Source: Buxus sempervirens
Lineage: Eukaryota; Streptophyta; Magnoliopsida; Buxales; Buxaceae
Direction of reading: 5' to 3'
Assembly (NCBI GenBank): GCA_947561395.2
Contig: OX387187.1
Span: forward strand, 4,842,976-4,906,975
Length of the DNA: 64,000 bases
Shown: positions 31,846 through 43,052 of the stretch, in pieces
How positions within the stretch are numbered: the stretch's first letter is position 1
How the letters are laid out: each line of letters begins with the position of its first letter
Position numbers and translations under genes: made by a program
The notes under the pieces: generated by a model
Databases searched by the model: none
What the model was told of the DNA's origin: nothing
Seen by the model: only the letters and a program-made list of their open reading frames with translations

Positions 31846-33317
31846 ACTCCAGCAGCCGGTGTGACCACCAATCCTCTCCCAGATCACTCAAAGGCCTCCA
31901 CTAGTAAGACAACGAATCAAGTGAGCAGTGATCAGGGCACCGGGCAACTCAACCCTCCACTACTGATTGGCCAACTAGGGCAGATAGTGAAGGTGCAGCT
32001 TCAAACAAGAACCAAATCGACAGCATGTGCAGGTGTCGGAGAGAATGAAGAGGACACTCTACTCGAAGAACTCAAGGTCAAGGAGAATACAGATGTCTAC
32101 ATTTGTACGATCGAGGATGAACCACAAAGCAGTGAGGAAGTCACAGGGCCATGGAACCCAAGGCAGTGTGGATGGATCAGCAACTCCCCGTCCCCTCCAT
32201 GCAGAGAAGGAGTAGGTAGTTCCAGTGGACTCCAGATCCGAGATAGGCTTCAAATCTCGGACACGTCAGTGGGCAGTTCAAGGGTGCCTCCCCAGTTATC
32301 CACCGAATGGCCGCCAGAGGGCATGTCTGCAACATCGGAGCCACACCCATATTTGGCATACTCTGCCGACTCATCATCACTCGAGTCTAATCATGCCCCC
32401 CTTCCACGCGACATGCGCAAGTGGTTCGGCCCTCCTTGTGTCGAAGAAGAAGAGGAACTGCCATCCACTCCTGAGCTTGCAAACCCGCCTGATCCGTATG
32501 AGAGCTCGGATGAATCCACTAATACAGACTCGGAGGACACGTTAGAGAGGAAAGTGAGACAGTGAACATCATTGAAGGTCATGGCAGTGACTCCCCTACA
32601 GGTCTCCCTCTGGTGCACTTCCACCCATCTGAAGACCAAGAATTCTTCTACCCTACCCCCCATCTCTCACCCTAGCCCTTTAACCCTCAACATCCATGAC
32701 ATCATGGACTCGCCTCCACAAGACCCCTTTTCCCTTTCATTCGAACCACCTACCCTGAACCTCTCCAAGCTTAACCTGGAACTGCCTCCCTACAATGCGG
32801 TACCCCCACCTTACCCCACCCAATCTTTCCACCATCAAGCTACCTCCACCACCACCATTGAGGCAGAAATCAACCGTATCACCCGATCCGATCGATACGT
32901 AAACACAGATCCCCCACCCGCACCAGAGGAGGGAACAAAAGTAGAAGCGAAGAGGAAAGAAAAAGGGAAGGACGTGGTTACAGAATTGCCACAGACCCTC
33001 AAGAGAAAGGGAAGGGCCACCGAAGAGGAAATTATAGATTTACACCACAGTGTTTTCACTCCAGAGTACGACCTCCTCCAGTAGTTGAACAAAGTGTCTG
33101 CCCAAATCTCCATAATGCGACTTCTGATTGATTCGGAAAAGCACAGAGCAGTGCTAATGAAGGTTCTGGGTGACACACATGTACCAGCGAGCATCGACCC
33201 GAAGCAACTAGGAGCAGTGGTGTCAGTGATCATGGCACCCCAGGCTATCTCTTTATCTGCAGCGGATCTGGCACCTGAGGGCTGCGACCATATTGAGCCG
33301 CTTTACATAACCGTGAA
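31846..33317 (+). pseudogene. Linker region between gag and protease of B
   Basis: A long region with Pro/Ser- and Glu/Asp-rich coding character (for example 31861-32565, ending EDTLERKVRQ; 32572-33084, with PPPYPTQSFHHQA). Tat elements have a long, poorly conserved stretch here. No enzyme domain is recognised. It contains a small number of breaks. Confidence 0.6.
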
Positions 33318-33848
33318 ATGTTTAGATCTCATGTGAAGTGGGCCATGATTGACAATAGGTTGGCCCTGAATATATGCCTGATGAGGACGTTCCATAGCTT
33401 GCAGTTAAATCCCTCGATGATCAAGCCCAGTGCTCACAACATCCGAGGATTCGACAATGCTAGAAAAGAATCACTGGGAGAGGTCACCTTAGTGATTGTA
33501 ATTGCAGATAGGCCCTTTACCATGGAGTTTGAACTCATGGATATCAACGCCTCATTTAACTTACTGATTGGGAGGCCTTGGCTGCATCAGGTAGGATCAG
33601 TATCTTCCACACTGCACAGGATGGTCAGATTTATATCGGGCAACGAGTTGATCACAGTACATGCAGAGGACCACCGGGAATTTGAAAGGGTCGAAGTACC
33701 CTATGTGGACTATGAGTTGCCCACCACACTCAATTTCCAGGTAGTGGAGATGGTGCAGGTGAATCATATCCCTGAATCTGAAAGGGGGCAACGACTCTCA
33801 AAGAGGACAAGAAAGTACATGTTTAGCACTGCTGACTGCGCAGACTAG
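33318..33848 (+). pseudogene. Protease region of element B
   Basis: Retropepsin-like aspartic protease of Tat gag-pol. Recognised from the order of blocks: active-site-like IDN...ALNICLMRTF, then NIRGFDNARKESLGEVTL, then MDINASFNLLIGRPWLHQ. The last is the flap-side ILGRPW-type motif shared by Ty3/gypsy proteases. It would cleave the gag-pol polyprotein. It precedes RT with a 1.7-kb acidic linker. Confidence 0.75.
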
Positions 33849-35545
33849 GGTCTTAGAGCCGGTGATGGACTGGGCAAGTACAAGCAAGGAATTAAGGCAG
33901 CCGTCCAACCTTATGAGCAAACCACTGGGTTTGGACTATGGTTCAAGCCGCAGCTAGAAGACTACTCCCGACTCTTTGGGAACTGTGTCGAGAGGAAAAG
34001 AGCCAGAACTGAAGGAAGAGACCCTCACTGGCCCATATGCGTGCACGAGAACTTGTACCACCGCTTTGCTAACATGGGACGTGAAGCGGCCCAAGCCATC
34101 GAAAACATAGTCCCCCAAGGGTGGGGAAATGAGTTTCTGGATACCCCTGCCATGGAAGAAGACTACCTGCAAGGCCTAGCTCAGATGCTATGGGAGAAGC
34201 CACCATCTATGGAAACGATTGGATATGTAGTGGAAGTAGACCCATTGGCTCCTGAGGGATCGCCAGATGACTTATCAGCACTAGTCGCCTTGGAATCCGT
34301 TGACGAAGTCACCTTGGCTTTCACCCCACCAGATGAACAGTTCATCCCTGATGGGATCCCAATCCACTCTGCAATTGTGATGGAAGTGCCGCCACCTGCT
34401 CCCATTGAAGAATCCAAATAAGAAGGACCAATCATGTATGTCTGCATGGTGTAAGGGCGAGACAGCTCAGGGGCGCCAACCCGCAGGCGAAGGTCACCTC
34501 CTCCACCTCCCTATATCCCACACCCGGGGACTCGTGAAGATCTGAACCGGATGTTTCATAGTATGCCTTCGGTGCTAGGGCCAGTGCCCGAAGAAGTGTA
34601 CATGCGGCTTACGGCAAATGGGCACCGCTAGCTTACTCTTCTACTGTGCCTGGGATACCGACCGGAATAACCATAACATTTGCACCACCTAGGGCTGACC
34701 CGGCCAACGGAGTCACCATCGCCTGTATGCCACCTGAGGACGAGATACCGATGGCAATCCCCCTCAGTGGATCATGGGTAAGGGTATCATCAGACAACGC
34801 TCCTCAATCAGAGAGAAGCCAGAACAAGCCGGCCGGCACGACAAATGATCCTATCTACATCTTATCTGACGACAGTGCCAACATGGTGCTGGCTGGAAAA
34901 CCAGAGAGGATGATTGCTATCAACAAGGAAGGCAGGGCACCACCGAAGAACTGGAGTGCCGTGCCCTTTGCTATCAACAAAGCTGCTATCCCAAAGGGGG
35001 TTTCTGTCACCTCTGAAACTTCTGTTGTAGCTACTACTGAAATTTTCAATGAATACCTGAATGCTTCCTACTACTTGCATCTGTTTGAAAATGAAAGTAA
35101 CAAAAATAAGCAACTTGAGCATTGCAATCTTAGTGTCAATCCCGACGCACACCTGGAAGATCTGGGGCACGGGATAGGTAATAAGATTGCCATAATTGAA
35201 CAAAAAGAACAAAAAGAAATTGAAAAGCCAGTGCAGATGGCAATAATAAATGAAATGCATGAGCTAGTGTCCAATTCTGAAAATGAGCAAGAACTCAACA
35301 AGTCAGATTGGGGCACTTTCCCATCGCAGCGAGTAAATTTAGACTTCCTCCCCTGTGAGCCTTTCGAGCATGAGGACAGCGATGAATCATGGGAGACCCC
35401 GCTTGAAATCCAACTTGCATTGGAAAGGTATGAAAAGGGTCTCCAGGCTAACATTGAGGAAACAGAGCCAATTGACATAGGTGAAATAGCACAACCAAGG
35501 ATCCTCCAAATTGGTAAAAAGCTGTCACCATTATTGAAAAAATAG
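33849..35545 (+). pseudogene. Acidic linker between protease and RT of B
   Basis: Coding-like sequence with many Glu/Asp/Pro residues (34041-34421; 34646-35545), ending IGEIAQPRILQIGKKLSPLL just before the RT start region. No domain recognised. Members of the Ogre lineage are known to splice an intron between protease and RT; I cannot tell whether this copy used one. Confidence 0.55.
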
Positions 35546-37192
35546 ATGTTTGATTTTCTTAAGTCTTATTCTGACGTGTTTGCATGGTCATACGAGGATA
35601 TGCCCGGATTAGACACGGACTTGGTTGTGCATCGGTTACCGACAAAGTTTGAGGCCATACCTGTGAAACAGAAGCTCAGGCGCACGAAGCCGGAATGGGC
35701 CGTAAAGATCAAAGAAGAGGTCACCAAGCAGCTAAAAGCCAGGTTCTTGAAAGTTACAGATTACCCAGAGTGGTTAGCCAACATCATGCCAGTTCCCAAG
35801 AAAGACGGGAAAGTCAAGATGTGTGTCGACTACAGAGATCTAAATAGAGCGAGTCCGAAGGATGACTTCCCATTGCCGCACATCGATGTACTGGTTGACA
35901 ATACAGCAACGCATTCGATGTTCTACTTCATGGACGGCTTCTCTAGTTACAACCAGATAAGGATGGCACCTGAGGATATGGAGAAAACATCCTTTACCAT
36001 GCACTGGAGCACTTATTGTTACCGCGTGATGCCGTTCGGACTGAAAAATGCGGGTGCTACGTATCAGCGTGCAATGACCTCAATATTCCACGACATGATG
36101 CACAAAGAAATGGAAGTGTATGTGGATGACATGATAGCAAAGTCTAAGGAAGAAGAAGACCATTTGGTGAACCTCGGAAAGATGTTCGATAGACTCAGAG
36201 AGCACAAACTTCGGCTCAACCCAAACAAGTGCGTGTTTGGGGTTACTTCAGGAAAGTTGCTCGGAGTCATAGTGGGCAAGCGGGGCATTGAGGTTGACCC
36301 CGTCAAAGCAAAGGCAATTCTGGAGATGCCTTCTCCATCGACTGAAAAGGAAGTGAGAGGGTTCTTGGGCAGACTGCAGTACATTAGTTGGTTCATTGCA
36401 CAAATGACTCCTATGTGCGAGCCTATATTCAAATTGCTGAAGAAAGACAACCCTGTGGTTTGGAATGAAGACTGCCAAGTAGCGTTTGATAAGATCAAGG
36501 CCTACCTGATGAGTCCGTCGACGTTGGTCCCACCAGTCCCGGGACCACCATTGATTATGTACCTGACAGTCTTAGAGACGGCTGTGGGATGTGTGTTAGG
36601 ACAACACGGTGAGAAAGGAAGGAAAGAACAAGCAATCTACTACCTGAGCAAAAAATTTACCAACTTTGAACTCAGATACACAGTGCTTGAAAAGACGTGT
36701 TGTGCCCTAGTCTGGGCAGCTCAGAAGCTTCGGCATTATCTGCTCAGTCACACGGTTTTATTGATCTCGAATCTGGATCCGTTGAAGTATATCTTTGAGA
36801 AGCCGATCTCCACTGGTAGGGTTGCCAAGTGGCAAGTCCTTTTGTCCGAGTATGACATTGTCTACATGACTAGAAAGGCGATAAAAGGGCAAGCTGTGGC
36901 GGATCACTTGGCAAAGCATCCACTACCTGACTACCAACCACTTCTGACTCACTTCCCAGACGAAGATGTGATGTGTACAGAGTCTGCAGATGATGTAGAA
37001 GAAACCAAGTGGCAAATGTTCTTTGGCGGGGCAGTCAATGTAAATGGAAAGGGGATCGGAGCAGTACTGATCTCCCCAGATGGTGTTCATCACCCGATAG
37101 CAGCGAAACTCCTATTTGAGTGCACTAGCAACATGGCCGAGTATGAAGCGTGTGTGTTAGGCCTATGGGAAGCAATTGAGATGCATATATAG
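35546..37192 (+). CDS. RT and RNase H of element B, with start of second RNase H
   Basis: An open frame of 548 codons. Residues 1-60 are the RT lead-in (DVFAWSYEDMPGLD), residues 90-200 the RT palm with MCVDYRDLN and SPKDDFPLPHIDVLVDN. The catalytic YVDDM is at about 192-196. Thumb/connection with KEVRGFLGRLQYISWFIAQ follows. RNase H lies at about 330-410 (EQAIYYLSKKFTNFELRYTV). From about 485 comes an archaeal-type RNase H (GIGAVLISPDGVHHPIAAKL; NMAEYEACVLGL). The two-RNase-H arrangement is diagnostic for Tat/Ogre. This frame is long and looks whole over RT. Confidence 0.9.
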   Translation: MFDFLKSYSDVFAWSYEDMPGLDTDLVVHRLPTKFEAIPVKQKLRRTKPEWAVKIKEEVTKQLKARFLKVTDYPEWLANIMPVPKKDGKVKMCVDYRDLNRASPKDDFPLPHIDVLVDNTATHSMFYFMDGFSSYNQIRMAPEDMEKTSFTMHWSTYCYRVMPFGLKNAGATYQRAMTSIFHDMMHKEMEVYVDDMIAKSKEEEDHLVNLGKMFDRLREHKLRLNPNKCVFGVTSGKLLGVIVGKRGIEVDPVKAKAILEMPSPSTEKEVRGFLGRLQYISWFIAQMTPMCEPIFKLLKKDNPVVWNEDCQVAFDKIKAYLMSPSTLVPPVPGPPLIMYLTVLETAVGCVLGQHGEKGRKEQAIYYLSKKFTNFELRYTVLEKTCCALVWAAQKLRHYLLSHTVLLISNLDPLKYIFEKPISTGRVAKWQVLLSEYDIVYMTRKAIKGQAVADHLAKHPLPDYQPLLTHFPDEDVMCTESADDVEETKWQMFFGGAVNVNGKGIGAVLISPDGVHHPIAAKLLFECTSNMAEYEACVLGLWEAIEMHI

Positions 37193-38523
37193 GAGTTAAA
37201 GGTGTTTGGTGATTCAAGTCTTATCATCTACCAAGTGATGGGAGACTAGAGAACCAGAGATGCGAAGCTGGTACCATACCAAGAACTGGTCAAGGAATTG
37301 GAAGAGCAATTCAAGAGCGTGACATTCGATTACATGCCACGAGACGGGAATCAATTTGCGGATGCACTAGCTACGCTGGCATCAATGGGCACCATCACGA
37401 ATGATACTTGGGTGCAACCATTAAAGATAGAAATTCGGCGCTATCTTGTTTACTGCTTCAGTGTCGAGAAAAGCACACCCGAAGAAGAGCCTTGGTACAC
37501 AAACATAGAGAGATACATAAGAGACAGAATTCTTCCAGAAAGTGCCTCGGCTACAGAGAAGCGAACTATACAGAGGCTGGCAGGGCAATACTTCTATAGT
37601 GGAGGTAGGCTATACAAGAAATCATACAATGACTCCCTACTGCTATGTGTCAAAAAAGATGAGGCGCAGAAGTTGATTGAGGAAGTCCATGGAGGGTTGT
37701 GCGGCGCACACATGAATGGGCATATGCTAGTAAGGAAAATTCTAAGAATGGGTTATTACTGGATGACCATGGAAGCAGACTGCTACGCTCATGTCAGAAA
37801 ATGCCAGTTGTGCCAGATTTATGCCGACAACATCCATGCAACACCAAACACACTGTATTCCATGGCGTCGCCTTGGCCATTTGCCATCTGGGGAATTGAC
37901 ATGATAGGCCAGGTTCATCCAAAGGCTTCAAATGGGCATCGGTTCATTTTGGTGGCAATTGGGTAGAGGGGCCATGTCCTTCGTGGATATGAAGAAATCT
38001 CATGTGCTCAAGTTTATCAGGAACAATATAGTCTATCGCTACGAAGTTCCAGAAGCGATCATCACAGACAATGCAAAGAATCTGAACAACAAGGACATGG
38101 AAAAGATGTGCGAAGATCTGAAGATCAGACATCTAAACTCTACAGCATACCGGCCCAAGATGAATGGGGCAGTAGAGGCTGCCAACAAGAATCTGAAGAA
38201 GATACTCGAGAAAATGGTAGTTACCTACAGAGACTGGCACGAGAAGCTACCTTATGCACTACACGCCTATCGTACATCGATTAGAACATCGGCCGGGGCA
38301 ACTCTGTTCTCCTTGTTATACGGAATGGAAGCAGTCCTCCCCTTGGAAGTACAGATTCCGTCACTCAGAATTATGAAGGAAGCTGAGATCAGTGACGTCG
38401 AATGGGAAGAGTCCAGATTTGACCAGTTGCAATTATTGGATGAGAAGAGAATCAAGGCTTTGTGCCATGGCCAGCTCTATCAACAGAGAGTGGCACGAGC
38501 TTACAACAGCAAAGAGGGGCAAC
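37193..38523 (+). pseudogene. Second RNase H end and integrase (N-terminal and core) of B
   Basis: Encodes the end of the archaeal-type RNase H (YMPRDGNQFADALATLASM) and the HHCC zinc domain of integrase (EVHGGLCGAHMNGHMLVRKI ... CQLCQIYAD). The DDE core follows: IWGIDMIGQV, ITDNAKNLNN, RPKMNGAVEAANKNLKK. A Tat-type C-terminal helix region with LCHGQLYQQRVARAYN comes last. Integrase joins cDNA to the genome. LTR D lies directly after; the C-terminal domain resumes at 41129. Broken, with a few breaks. Confidence 0.85.
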
Positions 38524-38669
38524 TGTAGACACCTGATTTTTGCACCCCTGAAATGAAGAAAATAAAAAGTCGAATTAAAAGTCAAACCTAAGGGGGTAAA
38601 AAATTTGAATTTTTGATCGGGTACAAATTGACCACCAAACTTTATACCATTGCAAAGAGGACTTCGATA

Positions 38670-39010
38670 TGATTCTAACGCAACTGAGTTTGCTCAAATC
38701 GGAGTCCAGATAAAGAAGTTATGGGTTGGTCAAATCTGGAAATAGCAGAAATCGGCTTTTTGTAAAACTCCAAATTAGCTGCTCAATTGGACATCAGCAG
38801 AAAGAGCGCATTGACACGACTCCAACGCAACTGAGTTTCCTGGAATTGGAGTCCCAGATAAGGAGATATGAGCAAAACTGGCTCCGGGACGCAAATTCGC
38901 ACTTCTGCTAAAAAGCCCGAATTTGCTGCCAAACTTTAGCTTAGTGGATAGAAGATTTCAATCTGATTCCAATGCCACTAAGTTTGCTGAAATCGGATAT
39001 CAAATGAGAA
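38670..39010 (+). repeat. Triplicate motif in U3 of LTR D
   Basis: Three copies, about 145-150 bp apart, of CAACTGAGTTTGC/TCC...ATCGGAGTCC-like sequence, parallel to the triplicate of LTR C. Confidence 0.75.
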
Positions 39011-39403
39011 AGTTATAAGCAGTCAAAATTTTTGGAAAATCTGCACATGTGGCAAGATTGAAGAAAGGACAAAAAAAATAAAAATCTAAGAATAAAATAA
39101 CAATATTTTGTAAATATCTAACAATTAAATTAAATAAAAAATAAAATAGGAAATAGAAAACACATGTGTCTTCTAACAAAAAAAATCTTAAGAATAAAAT
39201 AATAATAAATCTTAAAGAATCTAAAAATTAAGATAAATAAAAAATAAACAAAAAATATCAACCACATGTCAATAATATGGATAAGCTTAATGAGTTGGAT
39301 GTGATGAGAATAAAAAATATTTAAGTTTTGGTCACATGAAACATGAAATTAAAATTCAGTCAAAAAAGGTGATTAAAATTCATTTTTAGGTCATTTTTTC
39401 AAC

Positions 39404-39412
39404 TATAAAAGG
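39404..39412 (+). promoter_or_regulatory. Probable TATA box of LTR D
   Basis: TATAAAAGG about 880 bp into the LTR, followed by a CCCCTTCTCCTC-like pyrimidine stretch as expected near a plant start site. Confidence 0.6.
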
Positions 39413-40289
39413 GGGGCCACCCCCCATTCCAATCCATCAAGAAATAACCCCTTCTCCTCTCCCCCTTGTGCTCTCTCCCTCCTTGATTTCTACTCAAGAG
39501 AAGCCAGCCCCCATATGCTCTCCCCTCTCCTCTATGGTGTTTTTCCATGACCCCACTCTGCCCAAACTCTACTAGCCTGAAACTTTTACCATTTTACCCC
39601 TATACCATACGCTTTTGTCTCTACCCTCTGTCCCTTTTAACCTGAAGCAGGAGAGACCCTTTTCAAAGTCATTTTGGAGAATCAACGGGAGTGCGGAAGC
39701 GTTGCCAAAATTCTCGGAGAATCACAACATACCAAAACAAGCAGCTAATGTTACAGTAAACATTTCTATAACTTTGTATTCAACATAAGTGAAATTCGAT
39801 TGATTTTGGTATCTTCTCAAGGTTCTTTTCCTTATTTTATTCTTAATATCTCGTCTCTAACTACATCTTGCTTTCTTTTGCACATTATGAGAAAGAGAGA
39901 CCTCACGAAAGTGAGGAATCTCCATACGAAGGGAGAGGAGAGCAACTTTTAGTTAAAAGGCTTAAGTTGATGCCATTTTATTTTTATTATTAAGCTAACA
40001 CCATTCTTTCCTTTGTTTGTTTTAATCAGTCATTAAGGAGGGGTTTTGTCCTCCCATAACATCTGTTGTACCCCGTAACCCCTTTCTATATCCTTTCTTA
40101 AAATCCCATGCATGTGGGTTTGCAAGTGATGAAATGTCAAGGAGGAGAGATGGAGATTTGAAGACAAATGAAGATGTTGGCACAACCGAAAATGTGCTAG
40201 AACCCCCAACAGAAATCTCCGGACACTCCAGGAGGCTAGCAAAATTGTTTCCGGCCAAAGTCGGTGCCAAACAGTAAAATTAGACGAAA

Positions 40290-40392
40290 ACCGTACTTAC
40301 AGTGCGGTCTGGGTGTGCTCGTATTTACTATACGGGCAGGCCTAAACCGTATTGCATTTACGGGCAAGGCCAGCCCGTATGGCAAATACGGG
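40290..40392. repeat. Palindrome cluster in LTR D
   Basis: ACCGTAC-TTACA-GTGCGGT (one wobble), CGTAT-TTACT-ATACG, CCGTA-TTGCATT-TACGG and CCCGTAT-GGCAA-ATACGGG (perfect). Confidence 0.85.
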
Positions 40393-41128
40393 CATCTTTA
40401 AAAATAACTTAAAAACCCTATTTTTTTGGTCCAGTTGCATTTGCTCCAACTCGAACCGGTCTGACACACCCTTTATTGCTGTTTGGGCTATTTTTAGCCC
40501 ATTTATAGACCATGGGCCCAGATGGGCCCGCCAAGACACCCTGGGCCCACATGTGTGGCCCACATTTTGACTGGCCTATACAAGATCCGTTTTCAACAAA
40601 CGGGCCCGAGGCCCCTTGATCCATGGCTAATGGGCCAAATCGAAGCCCATCAAGCCCTAAAATGTATCTATAATTAATTAAATAAATTAACCAAAAAGGG
40701 TTACCCAATAACCCTACTGGGCCCAAGCCCAACCTTGGAAACCCACGGGTCTTTCAACGGGACCTGTACTTGACCCAGTTCATCTAATAAAAAGATAAAA
40801 TAAAATAAAAAGGGGCTCACACCATCAGAGGGTCCCTCCAGAGCAAACAAGGTAGTATGCTAATCTAGGAAGGGTGAAACTGACTCAAAACCAGGGAGAC
40901 CCGAGGGACCCGTCGAACCGACGGGGCGGGCTGGGGTGTCTTAGGACTTCCCCGGACGTAACCGAGGACTTAGCTAGAACTCTAAAAAGCCGCAGACCAG
41001 ACCTAGACTTGGATAGGGCAATCACTGTGTCTGCCTGCACCTCTCAGGCAGTAGCGACTCCGAATGTCCCGAAGCAAGCACTCTCACGTGCGCCCCGTGT
41101 GCGATCTAGTCATTTTTAGGCTCACACA

Positions 41129-41339
41129 GAAGCCACGGCATTTCAAAGTGGGAGATCTAGTACTAAAGAGAATGTTTCCTCATCAAGAGGACAACAGAGG
41201 GAAATTCAAGCCAAACTATGAAGGGCCATTCGTCGTCCACAAAGTTCTGTCCCAAGGAGCACTTATTCTACAAGAAATGGACGGGGCAATTTTTCCTGAG
41301 CCGGTAAATGCAAACACAGTCAACCTGTACTACGCTTAA
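41129..41339 (+). pseudogene. Integrase C-terminal part of element B
   Basis: Encodes the Tat integrase C-terminal fold: KPRHFKVGDLVLKRMFPHQ, GKFKPNYEGPFVVHKVLSQG, ending NANTVNLYYA and stop. The SH3-like GPFVV block is typical of Ty3/gypsy integrases. It is separated from the core by LTR D. Confidence 0.85.
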
Positions 41340-43052
41340 GATCCTTCTAATTAGGAAATGAAGAGAGGCCATCCTTGACCCTCCTTTAGACTGTAAATCC
41401 TTTCGAATACCTTAAAATCTTCCCTAGTTAGACAATTTTGAGCCTTAAAATTCTTTCAACCCAGTGCAAGTGTTCTACACATCAAATAGGGCATTCCTGG
41501 AAAAGCAAAAAAGGAAACAGGGCATCCCGCCCAACAAAACCCCCAAAAAGAAAAGAAAATGCAAAAGAAAGAGAAAAAAAAAGAAGAAAAAGAAATAGAT
41601 AAAAATGGGGAAATGTTTGCCCCGCAAAAACGGAGATACAAATAAGCCAGGATGTAAGTCCCACCAACAATAAAAGTAGCACACTTGCAAACCCAAATCA
41701 CTAAGCCTTTTCGAGCCATTTATCCTTTCTTTCATAATCGAGACCAAGCCTACATTTTGTCCTACCTCTAAGACCTCTCGGATCCCAAATAGAATGATCG
41801 GGCAAACAGTTGAGTCTGTGTTCATAGCAATGACGGAATTCAGAATCTCCCAGAAAGGCTGGACATAGCGAAAACCCGAAAAAAGGGCGTTGTGTGGCCA
41901 TCAATCCTTAAAAAAAAAATAAGAAGAAGAAGCGAGAGAAAAATGGTCACATCCGAATTGAGCGGAACAAGATACAAAAGAGAGCAGTGACAGTGGTAGA
42001 CAGTAAACTGAGAAAGATGCACAGATCTGAGGGGCCCAGACCGGCAGGTTGCGCCCGAGTTAAAGACTTCACAGTGGCCTGTGATGACAATGCTACTGAA
42101 AATACCAAGCACTCCAAGTCCCGTTTGACCTTGGAAATTTCTTTGATATTGCAGACACAGACACACACTGACACACCTGTCTTCTCTATAATTGTTCTGC
42201 TTAACTGTTTTGAGCTCCACATTGGGCTACTAACCTGAGTTGATAATCTCTAAACCTTGGTAGAGGCCGCTTCTAGCTACAATGGGCAAAAGACTCAGAG
42301 CAAGAAGAGAATAAGAGAAGTGTTTTGCATTCCCCAGCTATTCCATGGCTAACATGTTGTCTTTTCCCACCTTCACAGGTACGGCGAAAGTGGGATGACG
42401 AAAATCTTCTCCTAAATCCCCAGTGGAGTTCCCTCAGTAAACAGAGTATAATACCCTCCAAAATCCCCAGTGGAAGGCTTTAAGCAAATGAAGGGCGAGA
42501 TCCCCAAATCCCCAGTGGAGTTCTTTCTAAATAGAGGGCGATGCCCGATGATTTAATCTTCCCAAGCCTCGCCTCGTCTGAAGAGGCCGGCTTTGCGAAG
42601 GAGAGCGGAAAGAAGACAAAACAAGCTCGCATCAATCCCTGGTGGAGTCTCTCGCACTCAACAAGAGCGCAGACGAGCATAAGGAACTTACACCGGAGCA
42701 AAGGGAAGAGACCTTGCAAAGGAAAATGACAGTGTGAGGAACCCCATTTATCCCCAGCGGAGCATCCTTCCAAAGGGAACTCCCACGCTTGTCAGAAACA
42801 AGGCTCGACCTGGAAGAAGAGGCAATAAGGAAGAGATTCCTGCCTAATCCCCAGCAATAGTCACTCCAAGCTAGGAGGCCTCTACCTCATAAAGCTAACC
42901 AGAAGGCATGCCACAGAAGAAAGAAGCGGTGAAACAAGAAGGAGAATGAGCAAAGATGAAGATCTCATCGAGCGAGATGGCCCTTTTGTAATTTTTGATT
43001 CCACACTTTTGTAAATAGAATAGAGCAGGTGTGTGAGTTCCCTTGAGGCACT
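41340..43052 (+). other. 3' non-coding region of element B
   Basis: No gene. The first kilobase is purine-rich. From 42410 to 42870 it holds repeated AATCCCCAGTGGAGT-like motifs (separate entry). The last 80 bp match C at 24978-25055. The copia element begins at 43053. Confidence 0.7.
42410..42870 (+). repeat. Dispersed tRNA-Arg-like 13-mers in 3' region of B
   Basis: ATCCCCAGTGGAG or close variants occur near 42416, 42463, 42508, 42635, 42750 and 42846. The copy at 42750-42762, ATCCCCAGCGGAG, equals 13 bases of the plant tRNA-Arg(ACG) 3' region, as I remember that tRNA. It is therefore nearly the complement of the element's own primer site. Confidence 0.7.

Larger units (their letters stand above)
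38524..41128 (+). mobile_element. LTR D (Tat-like solo LTR) within integrase of B
   Basis: Starts TGTAGACACCTGATTTTTGC and ends near GGCTCACACA, 2605 bp. It contains the U3 triplicate motif (38670-39010), a TATA box (39404-39412), palindromes (40290-40392) and a primer-site-like AGCGACTCC near its end. No internal region follows. Unusually it is preceded by a polypurine-tract-like AAAGAGGGGCAAC (38511-38523), and I do not see a clear 5-bp target duplication. The right boundary is therefore less certain than the left. Confidence 0.75.

Noticed and set aside
42750-42762. Possible tRNA-Arg gene fragment
   Set aside because: Only 13 bases match and no cloverleaf can be formed around them; reported instead as a primer-related repeat.
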